From Salipiger abyssi (GTDB lineage Bacteria > Pseudomonadota > Alphaproteobacteria > Rhodobacterales > Rhodobacteraceae), in contig NZ_CP015093.1 in the NCBI RefSeq assembly GCF_001975705.1, forward strand, positions 496,001 to 560,000: a stretch of 64,000 bases of DNA. The letters run 5' to 3'. This document shows positions 53,390 to 63,259 of this stretch, in pieces (position 1 is the stretch's first letter; every line of letters begins with the position of its first letter). A program made the position numbers and the translations under genes. Under the pieces are notes generated by a model. The model was not told the origin of the DNA. It was given only the letters and a program-made list of their open reading frames with translations, and ran no database searches.

Positions 53390-56083
53390 TCAGCCCTTTT
53401 TGGTGGTTTTCTTGGCCGTGCTCTTCTTGGCCGCGGGCTTTTTGGCCGGCGCCTTTTTCTTGCCGCCCTTCTTGGCCTGCTTCTCCGCCAGAAGCTCGAG
53501 CGCCTTCTCAAGGCTCACATCGCCGGGCTCCAGATCCTTGGGCAGGGTGGCGTTGACCTTTTCCCACTTCACATACGGCCCGTAACGCCCTTCGTAGACA
53601 GCGATTTTTCCGCCATCCGGGTGGTCGCCCAGCTCCTTCAGCGCCTTGGCGGCAGAGCCGCGCCCGCGTCCGGGATTGGCGCGTTTCTCGGCCAGAAGCT
53701 CGACCGCGTGGTTCATGCCGATCTCAAAGACCTCCTGGAATTCCTTGAGGTTCACATAGACCGGCTTCTCCTCGTCGGGGGCCTGATGCATGATATAGGG
53801 GCCGAAGCGGCCAAGGTTCGCCTTGATCACGCCGCCATCGGGATGCATGCCCACCTCACGCGGAAGTGTCAGCAGCGTCACCGCCTTTTCCAGAGTCATG
53901 TCATCCGGCGACCAGCCCGGCAGGAACGCCCCGCCCTTTTTCGGCAGCGAGGCGCGCGGCGGCTTCTTGTTCTCGGGCGTCGGCTCACCGCGCTGTACAT
54001 AGGGTCCGAAACGGCCCGCCTTGAGCCAGATCTCGTCCTCCTGATCGATGCCAAGCAGACGCTCCTCGCCGTCGGCCCCCTCGCCCGCGATGGGGCGGGT
54101 ATAGGTGCATTCGGGATAGTTGCCGCAGCCGACGAAACCGCCGGTGCGCGAAGTCTTGAGATGCAGCCGCCCCTGCCCGCATTTCGGACAGATGCGCGGA
54201 TCGGAGCCGTCTTCGCGCGGCGGGTAGAGCTGCGGCGCCAGCGCGTCGTCGAGCACGTCGAGCACCTCGGCGATGCGCAGCTCGGAGGTCTCGGCGATCG
54301 CCGCCGAGAAATCGCGCCAGAACTTGGCCAGCAGCTGCTTGTAATCGAGATCGCCCGCCGAAACCTCGTCGAGCTCGTTCTCCAGCTCGGCGGTGAACTC
54401 ATAGCCCACATAGGTGCGGAAGAAGTTCAGCAGGAAGATCGTGACGATCCTGCCCTTGTCCTCGGGGATCAGGCGGTTCTGTTCCTTGCGGACATATTCG
54501 CGATCCTGGATCGTGCCGATGACGCTGGCATAGGTCGACGGGCGGCCGATGCCCAGCTCTTCCATCTTCTTGACCAGCGTCGCCTCGGTGTAGCGCGGCG
54601 GCGGCTGGGTGTGGCTTTGTGTGGCCAGCACCGCGCCGTTCTCCGACAGCACGGCGGCGCCATTGCTCTGCATGCCGGGGGCGCTGTCGTCGATCACCGC
54701 GTCGGCCTTTTCCCCCGCCTTGTCGAACTGCGCCTGAAGGCTCGCCTTGGCAAAGGCCGCCGGCTCGCCCTGCATGATCTGCGGCAGGCGCTTGTCGTCA
54801 TCGTCGGCCACGTCGTCGCGGCCTTCCTCGTAGATCTTCAGGAAGCCGTCGAAAAGCACCACCTGTCCGGTGGCGCGCAGGCCGACCTGGCCGTCCTCGG
54901 AAGCGATCTCGACTGTGGTGCGCTCGAGCCGCGCCGCCTCCATCTGGCAGGCGAGCGTGCGCTTCCAGATCAGATCGTAGAGCTTGCGCTGGTCGTCCTC
55001 GCGCAGCTTCAGGCTCGCCGCATCCTTGGTCATGTCGGTGGGGCGAATACATTCGTGCGCTTCCTGCGCGTTCTTCGCCTTGTTCTTGTAGATGCGCGGG
55101 CTGCCGGGCACGTAATCCTTGCCGAACCGGTCGGCGATGGCGTCGCGGCAGGCGCTGACCGCCTCGGGCGCCATGTCGATGCCGTCGGTCCGCATATAGG
55201 TGATGTGGCCGGCCTCATAGAGCCGCTGCGCCGCGCTCATGCAGGCGCGCGCGCCCATGCCGAACTTGCGGCTCGCCTCCTGCTGGAGCGTCGATGTCAT
55301 GAAGGGCGCCGCCGGGTTGCGGGTGGAGGGCTTGGCCTCGACCCCGGCGATCTTCAGCGCGCGCGAGGTGATCGCCTGCACCGCCAGCTCGGCCTGTGTG
55401 GCGTTCTCGATATCGAAGCGGTCGAGCTTCTTGCCGCCCAGCACGGTGAGCCGCGCTTCGTATTCCTGCCCGCGCGGCGTGGTGAGCAGTGCCTTCACCT
55501 GCCAGTATTCGCGCGGCTTGAACGCCTCGATCTCCATCTCGCGCTCGACGATGAGCCGCAGGCAGACCGATTGCACCCGCCCCGCCGAGCGCGCGCCCGG
55601 CAGCTTGCGCCAGAGCACCGGGCTCAGGTTAAAGCCCACCAGATAATCGAGCGCGCGGCGGGCCAGATAGGCCTCGACCAGCGGCGCGTCGATCTCGCGC
55701 GGGTTTGCCATGGCCTCGGTGACGGCCGCCTTGGTGATCGCGTTGAAGGTCACGCGGCTGACCGGCGTGTCCTTCTTGATCGAGCGGCGCTTGGTCAGCG
55801 CCTCTTTCAGGTGCCAGGAAATTGCCTCGCCCTCGCGATCGGGGTCCGTCGCGAGGATCAGGGCGTTGTCGGATTTCAGCGCCTCGGCGATGGCGGCGAC
55901 ATGTTTGCGCGAGTCGTTGGCGATTTCCCAGGTCATGGCGAAATCGTGCTCGGGATCGACAGACCCGTCCTTCGGAGGCAGGTCGCGGACATGGCCGTAG
56001 GAGGCGAGAACGGTGTAGTCGGATCCCAGATACTTGTTGATTGTCTTGGCCTTAGCCGGGGACTCGACGACGACGACTGGCAT
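53390..56083 (-). CDS. topA: DNA topoisomerase I
   Basis: Type IA topoisomerase that removes negative supercoils; 897 residues. TOPRIM domain with VVVVESPAKAKTINKYLG at the start and the acidic DPDRE at 80-84; active-site Tyr296 in HITYMRTDG; the zinc region has CPKCGQGRL and GCGNYPECTYTRP. Several C-terminal repeats of the GRFGPYV type follow, then a lysine/alanine-rich basic tail. The frame stays open far upstream, but homology begins at the ATG at 56083. It follows dprA, the usual dprA-topA order. Confidence 0.97.
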   Translation of the reverse strand: MPVVVVESPAKAKTINKYLGSDYTVLASYGHVRDLPPKDGSVDPEHDFAMTWEIANDSRKHVAAIAEALKSDNALILATDPDREGEAISWHLKEALTKRRSIKKDTPVSRVTFNAITKAAVTEAMANPREIDAPLVEAYLARRALDYLVGFNLSPVLWRKLPGARSAGRVQSVCLRLIVEREMEIEAFKPREYWQVKALLTTPRGQEYEARLTVLGGKKLDRFDIENATQAELAVQAITSRALKIAGVEAKPSTRNPAAPFMTSTLQQEASRKFGMGARACMSAAQRLYEAGHITYMRTDGIDMAPEAVSACRDAIADRFGKDYVPGSPRIYKNKAKNAQEAHECIRPTDMTKDAASLKLREDDQRKLYDLIWKRTLACQMEAARLERTTVEIASEDGQVGLRATGQVVLFDGFLKIYEEGRDDVADDDDKRLPQIMQGEPAAFAKASLQAQFDKAGEKADAVIDDSAPGMQSNGAAVLSENGAVLATQSHTQPPPRYTEATLVKKMEELGIGRPSTYASVIGTIQDREYVRKEQNRLIPEDKGRIVTIFLLNFFRTYVGYEFTAELENELDEVSAGDLDYKQLLAKFWRDFSAAIAETSELRIAEVLDVLDDALAPQLYPPREDGSDPRICPKCGQGRLHLKTSRTGGFVGCGNYPECTYTRPIAGEGADGEERLLGIDQEDEIWLKAGRFGPYVQRGEPTPENKKPPRASLPKKGGAFLPGWSPDDMTLEKAVTLLTLPREVGMHPDGGVIKANLGRFGPYIMHQAPDEEKPVYVNLKEFQEVFEIGMNHAVELLAEKRANPGRGRGSAAKALKELGDHPDGGKIAVYEGRYGPYVKWEKVNATLPKDLEPGDVSLEKALELLAEKQAKKGGKKKAPAKKPAAKKSTAKKTTKKG

Positions 56084-56220
56084 GAAATGACCACCTTTCC
56101 TGGAAATACGACCGCAGGCTGAGCGCGGGGCGCGTATGGCGGCGCAACATGTGGGGCGCAAGGGGGAAATGTCAATGTGGGGCCAGATGCCGCTACATGC
56201 GTGGCGCCCCTGCCCGCTTT

Positions 56221-57399
56221 TCAGGCGCGGCTTGCCAGCGACAGCAGCCCGCCCGGCTGACGGCGGATGCGCCCGTCGAGTTCGAGATCGGTGAGCGCCG
56301 GCGACACCCGGTCGGAGGGCGCGGCGAGATCGCGGATAAGCTGGTCTTCGGCCAGCGGGGCGGGGCCGAGCCGCGCCAGGATCTCGCTGTGCAGCGCGGC
56401 GGTCTCGCGCAGACTGCGCCGTTCCGGGGCGGCCTGCGGCACGGCGGGCGCCCCCTCGGCCAGCGGCAGCTCCGGCTGCGGCGCGGCGGCGCCGGCCAGC
56501 GGGCCCAGCGCCTCGATCACATCTTCGGCATGGCGGATGAGCTGCGCGCCGTCGCGGATCAGGATGTTGCAGCCCCCGGCCCGCGCGTCGAGCGGATGGC
56601 CCGGCACCGCCAGCACCTCGCGCCCCTGTTCGAGCGCGCAGCGCGCGGTGATCAGCGAGCCGGATTTCGCCGCCGCCTCGACCACCACGCTGGCCCGCGC
56701 CATGCCCGAGACGATGCGGTTGCGCGCCGGGAAGTGCCGCGCCTGCGGCTGCATCCCCATCGGCATCTCCGAGGCCAGCGCACCGCCCTGCGCGCGGATC
56801 TGCTCTGCCAGCCGGGTGTTTTCCGAGGGGTAGAGCACATCGACGCCCCCCGCCAGCACCGCCACCGTACCGCGGTCGAGCGCGGCGAGATGCGCCGCCG
56901 CGTCGATGCCCCGCGCCAGCCCGGAGACCACGGTAAATCCAGCCTCCCCCAGCCCCTGCGCCAGGGCGCGCGCCATGCGGGTGCCGAGCGACGAGGCGTT
57001 GCGCGCGCCGACCAGCGCCACCATGGGCCGGGTCAGCGCCGCCGGGTCGCCTGTGACCCAAAGAAGCGGCGGCGGATCGGAGATATCGGAGAGCAGCGCG
57101 GGATAGTCGGGCATGCCGCGAAAAACCGGCTGCGCACCATGGGCGCGGGCGGCCTTGAGCTCGGCCAGAACCACGCCTTCGGGGCAGATCCGGTAATCCT
57201 CGACCCCGGCGGCGGCGGCAACGCCGGGCAGCGCCTCGAGCGCCGCCTGTGCGGTGCCATGTTCGGTTAAAAGCCGCCAAAAGGTCGTCACACCGACGCG
57301 GCGAGAGCGCAAGAGACGGAGCCAGGACAGCCGATCGTCTTCCGTGGTGGGTGGGAGTGGGGGGTGAGTGGAAGAATAGCTGTTGCTGCCCTCGGTCAT
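56221..57399 (-). CDS. dprA: DNA-processing protein DprA
   Basis: Binds incoming single-stranded DNA and loads RecA in transformation; 392 residues. The Rossmann core has VALVGARNASSLGTRMARAL and VVSGLARGIDAAAHLAAL, then GGVDVLYPSEN, and SGSLITARCALEQGREVLAVPG; a C-terminal winged-helix segment (LTDLELDGRIRRQPGG) is present. The ATG at 57399 begins MTEGSNSYSS; the more upstream frame is proline-rich and unlike the family. Upstream of topA on the same strand. Confidence 0.95.
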   Translation of the reverse strand: MTEGSNSYSSTHPPLPPTTEDDRLSWLRLLRSRRVGVTTFWRLLTEHGTAQAALEALPGVAAAAGVEDYRICPEGVVLAELKAARAHGAQPVFRGMPDYPALLSDISDPPPLLWVTGDPAALTRPMVALVGARNASSLGTRMARALAQGLGEAGFTVVSGLARGIDAAAHLAALDRGTVAVLAGGVDVLYPSENTRLAEQIRAQGGALASEMPMGMQPQARHFPARNRIVSGMARASVVVEAAAKSGSLITARCALEQGREVLAVPGHPLDARAGGCNILIRDGAQLIRHAEDVIEALGPLAGAAAPQPELPLAEGAPAVPQAAPERRSLRETAALHSEILARLGPAPLAEDQLIRDLAAPSDRVSPALTDLELDGRIRRQPGGLLSLASRA

Positions 57400-57544
57400 C
57401 CCTGTGCCCCATCTGCTTGCAGGGATATCTCTAGCCCAAGTTTCCTTAATCAGTGGTAAACCAACTCGAAAAATCCCCGGCCTGGGCCAAAAAACACTGC
57501 CCTCTTTCAAAAAACGTACGCCCCCCGGAACCGCGAACCGCGCG

Positions 57545-57985
57545 TCAATCCGCCGTTCGCCCAGCCAGAGGCCGTCGCAGAGCGGCGCCGTGTATCAGCG
57601 CCAGTATCGGCCCGATCAGCGCCACGGGCCACAGATCCAGCGCCTCCGCCCAGAATGCGCCGATCGCCAGGCCGGCCAGCGCCACACTGAGCCAGCCGGC
57701 CATACCGCATCGCGTCATCACGTTGAGCAGGACAGCAAGCGGCAGATGACCCAGCCAGATCATGAGGAACGACATGCCAAACAGCACGCCGAAGCTGCTC
57801 AGGACCATGCCCATATCAGGCGAGAGTAACGCGAGGACCTCCCCCGCGCCGATCAGAATGATCCCCGCGAATGCAGCCGCAATCACTGTCAGCGCGAAAG
57901 CGCCAAGATGCCGCGACAGCCCGGCCCCGGGGGCCGGAACCGAACGCAGCGGATGCCAGCGGCGTTCAGGCCTGCGCACCGCCAA
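57545..57985 (-). CDS. Hypothetical membrane protein
   Basis: About 146 residues with four hydrophobic segments and basic ends; no family recognised. The start is a TTG at 57985 or a GTG at 57979, both inside the end of tldD, so it may be translationally coupled to tldD. It lies between tldD and dprA on the same strand. Confidence 0.55.
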   Translation of the reverse strand: MAVRRPERRWHPLRSVPAPGAGLSRHLGAFALTVIAAAFAGIILIGAGEVLALLSPDMGMVLSSFGVLFGMSFLMIWLGHLPLAVLLNVMTRCGMAGWLSVALAGLAIGAFWAEALDLWPVALIGPILALIHGAALRRPLAGRTAD

Positions 57986-59387
57986 CGGTCAGGCCCCCGA
58001 TCATCACCGTCGGCTGGCCCACGCCCACCGGCACCCATTGCCCCTGCTTGCCGCAATTGCCCATGCCCGGATCGAGCGCCATGTCGTTGCCGAGCGCGCG
58101 GATCTGTTGCAGCGCCGTGGCGCCGTCGCCGATCAGCGTGGCGCCCTTGACCGGGGCGCCGACCTTGCCGTTCTTCACCCGGTAGGCCTCGGTGCAGGAG
58201 AACACGAACTTGCCGTTGGTGATATCCACCTGACCGCCGCCGAAACCGACCGCCCAGATGCCGTCTTCAAGATCCGCGACGATATCGCCGGGATCGGTGT
58301 CGCCGCCCAGCATGTAAGTATTGGTCATGCGCGGCATCGGCGCATGGGCATAGCTTTCGCGGCGCCCGTTGCCAGTGGGCGTCACCCCCATCAGACGGGC
58401 GTTCTGGCGGTCCTGCATGTAGCCCACGAGCACGCCGTCCTCGATCAGCACGTTCTTTCCCGAGGGCGTGCCCTCGTCATCCACGGTGATCGAACCGCGC
58501 CGGTCGGGGATGGTGCCGTCGTCCAGCACCGTGACACCCGGCGCCGCGATGCGCTGCCCCATCAGCCCGGCAAAGGCCGAAGAGCCCTTGCGGTTGAAAT
58601 CGCCCTCGAGCCCGTGGCCGATGGCCTCGTGCAGCAGGATGCCCGGCCAGCCCGGCCCAAGCACGATATCCATCACCCCCGCCGGCGCCGGCTCGGCGCT
58701 CAGGTTGACCAGCGCGATGCGCAACGCCTCGCGCGCCTTGCCCTGCCAGTCGGCGGGCTCCAGCAGCCCGTCGAGCAGGAAGCGGCCGCCGCCGGAGGCG
58801 CTGCCGGCCTCGCGGCGGCCGTTCTCCTCGACGATCACGCTGACCGTGACGCGGGTCATCGGGCGGGTATCGGTGACCAGCGTGCCCTCGGGGCGCAGGA
58901 TCGCCACCTCCTGACAGCTCGCGGCGATGGTGGCGGTGACCTGAACCACGCGTTTGTCGAGCCCGCGCGCATAGGCGTCGATCTCGCGCAGCGTGTCGAT
59001 CTTGACCGGGAAGGCCTGCCCGACGATCGGGTCGGCATCGGTATAGAGCGTGCGGTTGGTGCCCGCGGGCGGCGGCGCCAGCACGCCGCCGCCATCGCCC
59101 ACCGCCAGCCGCGCGGTTTCCGAGGCGCGCGCGATGGCGCGTTCCGACAGCTCGGTCGCATGCGCATAGCCCGCCACCTCGCCTTTCACCGCGCGCAGGC
59201 CGAATCCCTCGGATGCGTCGTAGCTCGCGGTCTTGATTCGCCCGTCATCGAGCACCAGCGCCTCGGCGCGGCGGCGTTCCAGGAACAGCTCTCCGTCCTC
59301 GGCGCCGTCCAGCGCCGCGCGCAGCTGCGCCAGCGTCCGGTCGCGATCCAGCGCTGTTTCAAAGGGGCGAAAAGGGGCTTCGGCCAT
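57966..59387 (-). CDS. tldD: Metalloprotease TldD
   Basis: A 473-residue subunit of the TldD/TldE heterodimeric protease. The zinc motif HEAIGHGLEGD gives His253, Glu254 and His258; the later Cys in GMGNCGKQGQ is the further ligand region. DRRGSITVDDEGTPSG and the closing PTVMIGGLTVGG are typical. It is divergent from coxB, as in other Rhodobacteraceae. Confidence 0.95.
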   Translation of the reverse strand: MAEAPFRPFETALDRDRTLAQLRAALDGAEDGELFLERRRAEALVLDDGRIKTASYDASEGFGLRAVKGEVAGYAHATELSERAIARASETARLAVGDGGGVLAPPPAGTNRTLYTDADPIVGQAFPVKIDTLREIDAYARGLDKRVVQVTATIAASCQEVAILRPEGTLVTDTRPMTRVTVSVIVEENGRREAGSASGGGRFLLDGLLEPADWQGKAREALRIALVNLSAEPAPAGVMDIVLGPGWPGILLHEAIGHGLEGDFNRKGSSAFAGLMGQRIAAPGVTVLDDGTIPDRRGSITVDDEGTPSGKNVLIEDGVLVGYMQDRQNARLMGVTPTGNGRRESYAHAPMPRMTNTYMLGGDTDPGDIVADLEDGIWAVGFGGGQVDITNGKFVFSCTEAYRVKNGKVGAPVKGATLIGDGATALQQIRALGNDMALDPGMGNCGKQGQWVPVGVGQPTVMIGGLTVGGAQA

Positions 59388-59404
59388 GAGATACCTCGAT
59401 TTAT

Positions 59405-59418
59405 TTGATCCAGATCAA
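59405..59418. promoter_or_regulatory. FNR-type box between tldD and coxB
   Basis: TTGAT-CCAG-ATCAA, a perfect match to the TTGAT-N4-ATCAA site of FNR/FnrL-type oxygen sensors. It is 18 bp before tldD and 160 bp before coxB. Its position would let FnrL regulate the oxidase operon or block tldD transcription. Confidence 0.75.
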
Positions 59419-59577
59419 AAAAAGCGCCTTTTTGCCGCGCCAGACCTGCTTTATTTGATGCACGGATTGTGCTTTTTAAAGAGCGGAACTCAGAGGGGAG
59501 GAGGTCTCGCCCAGTCGCACCGCGCTGGATGTATCCTCCTGCGAACGAACAAGAACGACAACCGGATCAGGTGACAC

Positions 59578-60483
59578 ATGCGTAAGATTTCGATGCTGAC
59601 GGGGCTTATGGCCAGCCTTCTGGCCGCGCCCGCCATCGCCCAGGACCTGGAAGTGGTGGGACGCCCGCATCAAGGCGGCCTGGGCTTCCAGCCCGCCGCG
59701 ACCGAGCTGGCCCGCGACCTCCAATGGCTCGACGGCATGCTGCTCATCATCATCACGGCGATCACCCTGCTGGTGGTGGCGCTGATGGTCTTTGCCTTCA
59801 TCCGCTTCAACCGCCGCGCCAACCCGACGCCCGCCAGCTTCACCCACAACACGCCGATCGAGGTGGCCTGGACCATCGGCCCGATCATCATCCTGGTGGT
59901 CATCGGCGCCTTCTCCCTGCCGGTGCTGTTCAAGCAGCAGGAGATCCCCGAGGGCGACGTGGTCATCAAGGTGACCGGCTACCAGTGGTACTGGGGCTAT
60001 GAATATGTCGGCGAGGATCTGGCCTATGACAGCTACATGATCGGCCAGCCCTACACGCTGGCATCCGAGGACGAAGAGGCCGGCGCCCGCCCCTATGTGT
60101 TCAACGACGCGATGGAAGCCAAGCTGGTGAGCGCCGGCTATTCCAAGGACGACTGGCTGCTGGCCACCGATACCTCGGTCGTCGTGCCCGTGGGCGCCAC
60201 CGTGGTGATGCAGGTCACCGGCGCCGACGTGATCCACTCCTGGACCATCCCCGCCTTCGGCGTGAAGCAGGACGCGGTGCCGGGCCGGATCGCCGAGCTG
60301 TGGTTCAATGCCGAGCGCGAGGGCGTCTATTTCGGCCAGTGCTCCGAGCTCTGCGGCATCTCGCACGCCTATATGCCGATCACCGTGAAGGTGGTCAGCC
60401 AGGAGGCCTATGACGCCTGGCTTGCCGCCTCGCAGGAAGACGGCGGCTATGTCGACGTGCGCCAGTTCCTGGCCAACTCCTGA
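59578..60483 (+). CDS. coxB: Cytochrome c oxidase subunit II
   Basis: Subunit carrying the CuA centre; 301 residues. A cleaved signal peptide (ending PAIAQD), two membrane helices near 50-75 and 95-118, the aromatic [12 protein letters not shown] near 133 and the CuA ligands Cys255, Cys259, His263 and Met266 in [13 protein letters not shown], with the first His in VIHSW. It takes electrons from cytochrome c. First gene of the cox operon. Subunit I is not in the window, as is common for this operon in the group. Confidence 0.97.
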   Translation: MRKISMLTGLMASLLAAPAIAQDLEVVGRPHQGGLGFQPAATELARDLQWLDGMLLIIITAITLLVVALMVFAFIRFNRRANPTPASFTHNTPIEVAWTIGPIIILVVIGAFSLPVLFKQQEIPEGDVVIKVTGYQWYWGYEYVGEDLAYDSYMIGQPYTLASEDEEAGARPYVFNDAMEAKLVSAGYSKDDWLLATDTSVVVPVGATVVMQVTGADVIHSWTIPAFGVKQDAVPGRIAELWFNAEREGVYFGQCSELCGISHAYMPITVKVVSQEAYDAWLAASQEDGGYVDVRQFLANS

Positions 60484-60548
60484 GCCTTCCCGGCGCGCCC
60501 CGCCCCGGGGCGCGCCACTAACGACCTGAAAGAGCCAAAGATCTTCGC

Positions 60549-61499
60549 ATGACCGATCTCAGCACCAACACCACCGTCACCGCATCCCAGCCCGGCGAGG
60601 CACAGTTCGGCGACTATTTCGCCCTTCTGAAGCCCCGGGTGATGACGCTGGTGGTGTTCACGGCGCTGGTCGGTCTGCTGGCCGCGCCCACCCCCGTCCA
60701 CCCGTTCATCGGCTTCTGCGCGATCCTGTTCATCGCCGTGGGCGGCGGCGCCTCGGGCGCGCTCAACATGTGGTGGGACGCCGATATCGACGCGGTGATG
60801 AAACGCACCGCCAGGCGCCCGATCCCCGCCGGCAGGGTGCAGCCGCAGGAGGCGCTGGCCTTCGGTCTGGCGCTGTCGGTCTTCTCCTGCGTCTTCCTGG
60901 GCCTTGCCACCAACTGGCTGGCCGGCGGGCTGCTGGCCTTTACCATCTTCTTCTATGTCGTGATCTACACCATGTGGCTGAAGCGCTCGACGCCGCAGAA
61001 CATCGTGATCGGCGGCGCCGCGGGCGCCTTCCCTCCGATGATCGGCTGGGCCGCGGCCACCGGCTCGGTGAGCGTCGAGGCGGTGCTGATGTTCTGCCTC
61101 ACCTTCATGTGGACGCCGCCGCATTTCTGGGCGCTGGCGCTCTTCATGCGCTCCGATTACGACGATGCGGGCGTGCCGATGCTGACCGTGACCCACGGCC
61201 GCCGCGCCACCCGCGTGCATATCCTCGTCTATACCGTGCTGCTGGCGGCACTGGCCATCGGCACCGGGTTCACCGCCATCGGCGGGCCGGTCTATCTGGC
61301 CGTGGCGCTGGTGCTGAACGCGCTCTTCCTCAAGGGCGCCTGGGAGATCTTCCGCCGCGACGAAGCGGATTCGGAAGCGGACAATTTCAAAACCGAGAAA
61401 CGCTTCTTCAAGCTCTCGCTGCTCTACCTCTTCGCGCATTTCGGCGCGATTCTGGCAGAGGCCGGGCTGGCGCAATTCGGGCTGGGAGGCTGGGCATGA
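60549..61499 (+). CDS. ctaB: Heme O synthase (protoheme IX farnesyltransferase)
   Basis: UbiA-type prenyltransferase of 316 residues and about nine helices that makes heme O for the oxidase. [23 protein letters not shown] holds the two aspartates of the first metal site; the second acidic motif is [12 protein letters not shown]. Coupled to the next small ORF by an ATGA overlap. Confidence 0.95.
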   Translation: MTDLSTNTTVTASQPGEAQFGDYFALLKPRVMTLVVFTALVGLLAAPTPVHPFIGFCAILFIAVGGGASGALNMWWDADIDAVMKRTARRPIPAGRVQPQEALAFGLALSVFSCVFLGLATNWLAGGLLAFTIFFYVVIYTMWLKRSTPQNIVIGGAAGAFPPMIGWAAATGSVSVEAVLMFCLTFMWTPPHFWALALFMRSDYDDAGVPMLTVTHGRRATRVHILVYTVLLAALAIGTGFTAIGGPVYLAVALVLNALFLKGAWEIFRRDEADSEADNFKTEKRFFKLSLLYLFAHFGAILAEAGLAQFGLGGWA

Positions 61500-61672
61500 G
61501 CATCGCCAAGCAACACGAGCTGCACAAACGTCGCTTTGGCCGCAATGTCGGGCTGGGGCTGGTGCTGGCGGCCTTCATCGTCATCGTCTTCGGCATGACC
61601 GTGGTGAAGGTGACCAACGGCAATTTCTCGGCGGCGCTTCAGAGCAACGCACAGGTGCAGAATGGCGACTGA
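61496..61672 (+). CDS. Small membrane protein of the cox operon
   Basis: 58 residues: a basic N-terminus ([13 protein letters not shown]) and one membrane helix ([20 protein letters not shown]). A similar short ORF, sometimes called coxF, sits between ctaB and ctaG in related operons. It overlaps ctaB by 4 bp and ctaG by 11 bp, which strongly supports translation. Presumed oxidase assembly role. Confidence 0.75.
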   Translation: MSIAKQHELHKRRFGRNVGLGLVLAAFIVIVFGMTVVKVTNGNFSAALQSNAQVQNGD

Positions 61673-62246
61673 CGGCAAGAACAAGACGCTGCTCCAGCTG
61701 GTCGGCGTGGTGCTCTTCATGGGCGCCATGGCCTGGGCGGCGGTGCCCTTCTACAACTGGTTCTGCCGGGTCACCGGCTTTGCCGGCACCACCAATGTGG
61801 CCGAGGGGCCGGCGGGCGAGATCCTCGACCAGACCATCAAGGTCCGGTTCGACGCCTCCAAGGCGCGCGGCTTCCCCTGGGAATTCAAGCCGATGCAGAC
61901 CGAGATGACCGTGCGCATCGGCGAAGAGGGGCTGGCCTTCTACGAGGCCTACAACCCCACCGACCACCCGGTCGCCGGTCAGGCCGCCTACAATGTCTAC
62001 CCCTATGAGGCAGGGGCCTATTTCAGCAAGATCGAATGCTTCTGCTTTACCGAGCAGGTGCTGATGCCCGGCGAGCGGGTGCAGATGCCGGTCAGCTTCT
62101 ATGTCGATCCCGAGATCGTCGAGGACCGCGATGCCAAGCACAGCAAACACATCACGCTGAGCTACACTTTCTACGAGATCGACCTGCCCGAAGAGGCGCA
62201 GGCCGCGCTCGATACCAAGACCGCGGACGAGAATTCCGTGAACTGA
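61662..62246 (+). CDS. ctaG: Cytochrome c oxidase assembly protein CtaG (Cox11)
   Basis: Copper chaperone for the CuB site; 194 residues. One N-terminal membrane helix ([22 protein letters not shown]) and a periplasmic beta domain with the copper motif CFCF (Cys126, Cys128), plus [11 protein letters not shown]. It lies between the small ORF and coxC, as in Paracoccus. Confidence 0.95.
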   Translation: MATDGKNKTLLQLVGVVLFMGAMAWAAVPFYNWFCRVTGFAGTTNVAEGPAGEILDQTIKVRFDASKARGFPWEFKPMQTEMTVRIGEEGLAFYEAYNPTDHPVAGQAAYNVYPYEAGAYFSKIECFCFTEQVLMPGERVQMPVSFYVDPEIVEDRDAKHSKHITLSYTFYEIDLPEEAQAALDTKTADENSVN

Positions 62247-62271
62247 ACGCCGATCCAACGAGGGAAACGAG

Positions 62272-63072
62272 ATGGCGCACGCTAAAAACCACGATTACCA
62301 CATTCTGAACCCCTCCATCTGGCCGTTCATGGCCGCGGTGGCGGCGTTCATCATGCTGTTCGGGACCGTGCTCTGGTTCCATGGCAGCGGCCCCTGGATC
62401 TTCCTCGCGGGCTTTGTCGGCGTGCTCTACGTGATGTTCGGCTGGTGGTCCGACGTGATCGCCGAAAGCCGCGTCGGCGATCATACCCCGGTGGTGCAGA
62501 TCGGCCTGAAATACGGCTTCATCCTGTTCATCATGTCCGAGGTGATGTTCTTCTTCGCCTGGTTCTGGTCGTTCTTCAAACACGCGCTCTATCCGATGGG
62601 CCCGAACTCGCCTGCGGTCGACGGTGTCTGGCCGCCCGCCGGGATCGAGACTTTCGACCCCTGGCACCTGCCGCTGATCAACACCATGATCCTGCTCTGC
62701 TCGGGCTGCGCGGCGACCTGGGCGCACCACGCGCTGGTGCATGAGAACAACCGCGAAGACATGAAATGGGGTCTGATCATCGCCATCGTTCTGGGCGCGA
62801 TCTTCTCGGTCTTCCAGGCCTATGAGTACAGCCACGCGGCCTTTGGCTTCTCCGGCAACATCTATGGCGCCAACTTCTTCATGGCGACGGGTTTCCACGG
62901 CGCACATGTCATCATCGGCACGATCTTCCTCTTCGTCTGCCTGCTGCGGCTGATGAAGGGCGATTTCACGCCGACCAAGCATATCGGCTTCGAGGCCGCC
63001 GCCTGGTACTGGCACTTCGTCGATGTGGTGTGGCTCTTCCTCTTCGCCGCCGTCTATGTCTGGGGCGGCTAA
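62272..63072 (+). CDS. coxC: Cytochrome c oxidase subunit III
   Basis: A 266-residue subunit with seven helices. [13 protein letters not shown] at the N-terminus, [25 protein letters not shown] near 82 and the closing [26 protein letters not shown] are the standard signature. Last gene of the cox operon, 25 bp after ctaG and followed by a terminator. Confidence 0.97.
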   Translation: MAHAKNHDYHILNPSIWPFMAAVAAFIMLFGTVLWFHGSGPWIFLAGFVGVLYVMFGWWSDVIAESRVGDHTPVVQIGLKYGFILFIMSEVMFFFAWFWSFFKHALYPMGPNSPAVDGVWPPAGIETFDPWHLPLINTMILLCSGCAATWAHHALVHENNREDMKWGLIIAIVLGAIFSVFQAYEYSHAAFGFSGNIYGANFFMATGFHGAHVIIGTIFLFVCLLRLMKGDFTPTKHIGFEAAAWYWHFVDVVWLFLFAAVYVWGG

Positions 63073-63101
63073 GCCTCCTCGCGACAAGCGCAAAATAGAA
63101 A

Positions 63102-63127
63102 AGCGGGCCTTCATGGCCCGCTTTTTT
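63102..63127 (+). terminator. Rho-independent terminator behind coxC
   Basis: AGCGGGCC, TTCAT loop, GGCCCGCT, then a T run: 8-bp perfect stem 30 bases past the coxC stop. Confidence 0.93.
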
Positions 63128-63148
63128 GTTGGATCGAGGCTCCGGTGT

Positions 63149-63171
63149 GGTGGGCAGATTGCCCACCCTAC
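63149..63171 (-). repeat. GTAG-type REP hairpin, left arm of a doublet
   Basis: GGTGGGCAGATTGCCCACC followed by CTAC; on the minus strand GTAG precedes the hairpin. Exact reverse complement of 63218-63240. Confidence 0.75.
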
Positions 63172-63217
63172 GACGTTTTCACGATGTCCTTGAGAGGCTT
63201 CCGCCCGATCGGTGCGT

Positions 63218-63240
63218 GTAGGGTGGGCAATCTGCCCACC
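63218..63240 (+). repeat. GTAG-type REP hairpin, right arm of a doublet
   Basis: GTAG followed by GGTGGGCAATCTGCCCACC. Together with 63149-63171 it forms a perfect inverted doublet about 92 bp across between convergent genes, resembling a bacterial interspersed mosaic element. Confidence 0.75.
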
Positions 63241-63259
63241 GCCCCCCGGACCGAACCTC

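Noticed and set aside
56084..57412. The topA frame stays open far upstream, as if fused to something in the dprA region
   Set aside because: The extension lies wholly under dprA in another frame and lacks any motif; homology to TopA begins at the ATG at 56083.
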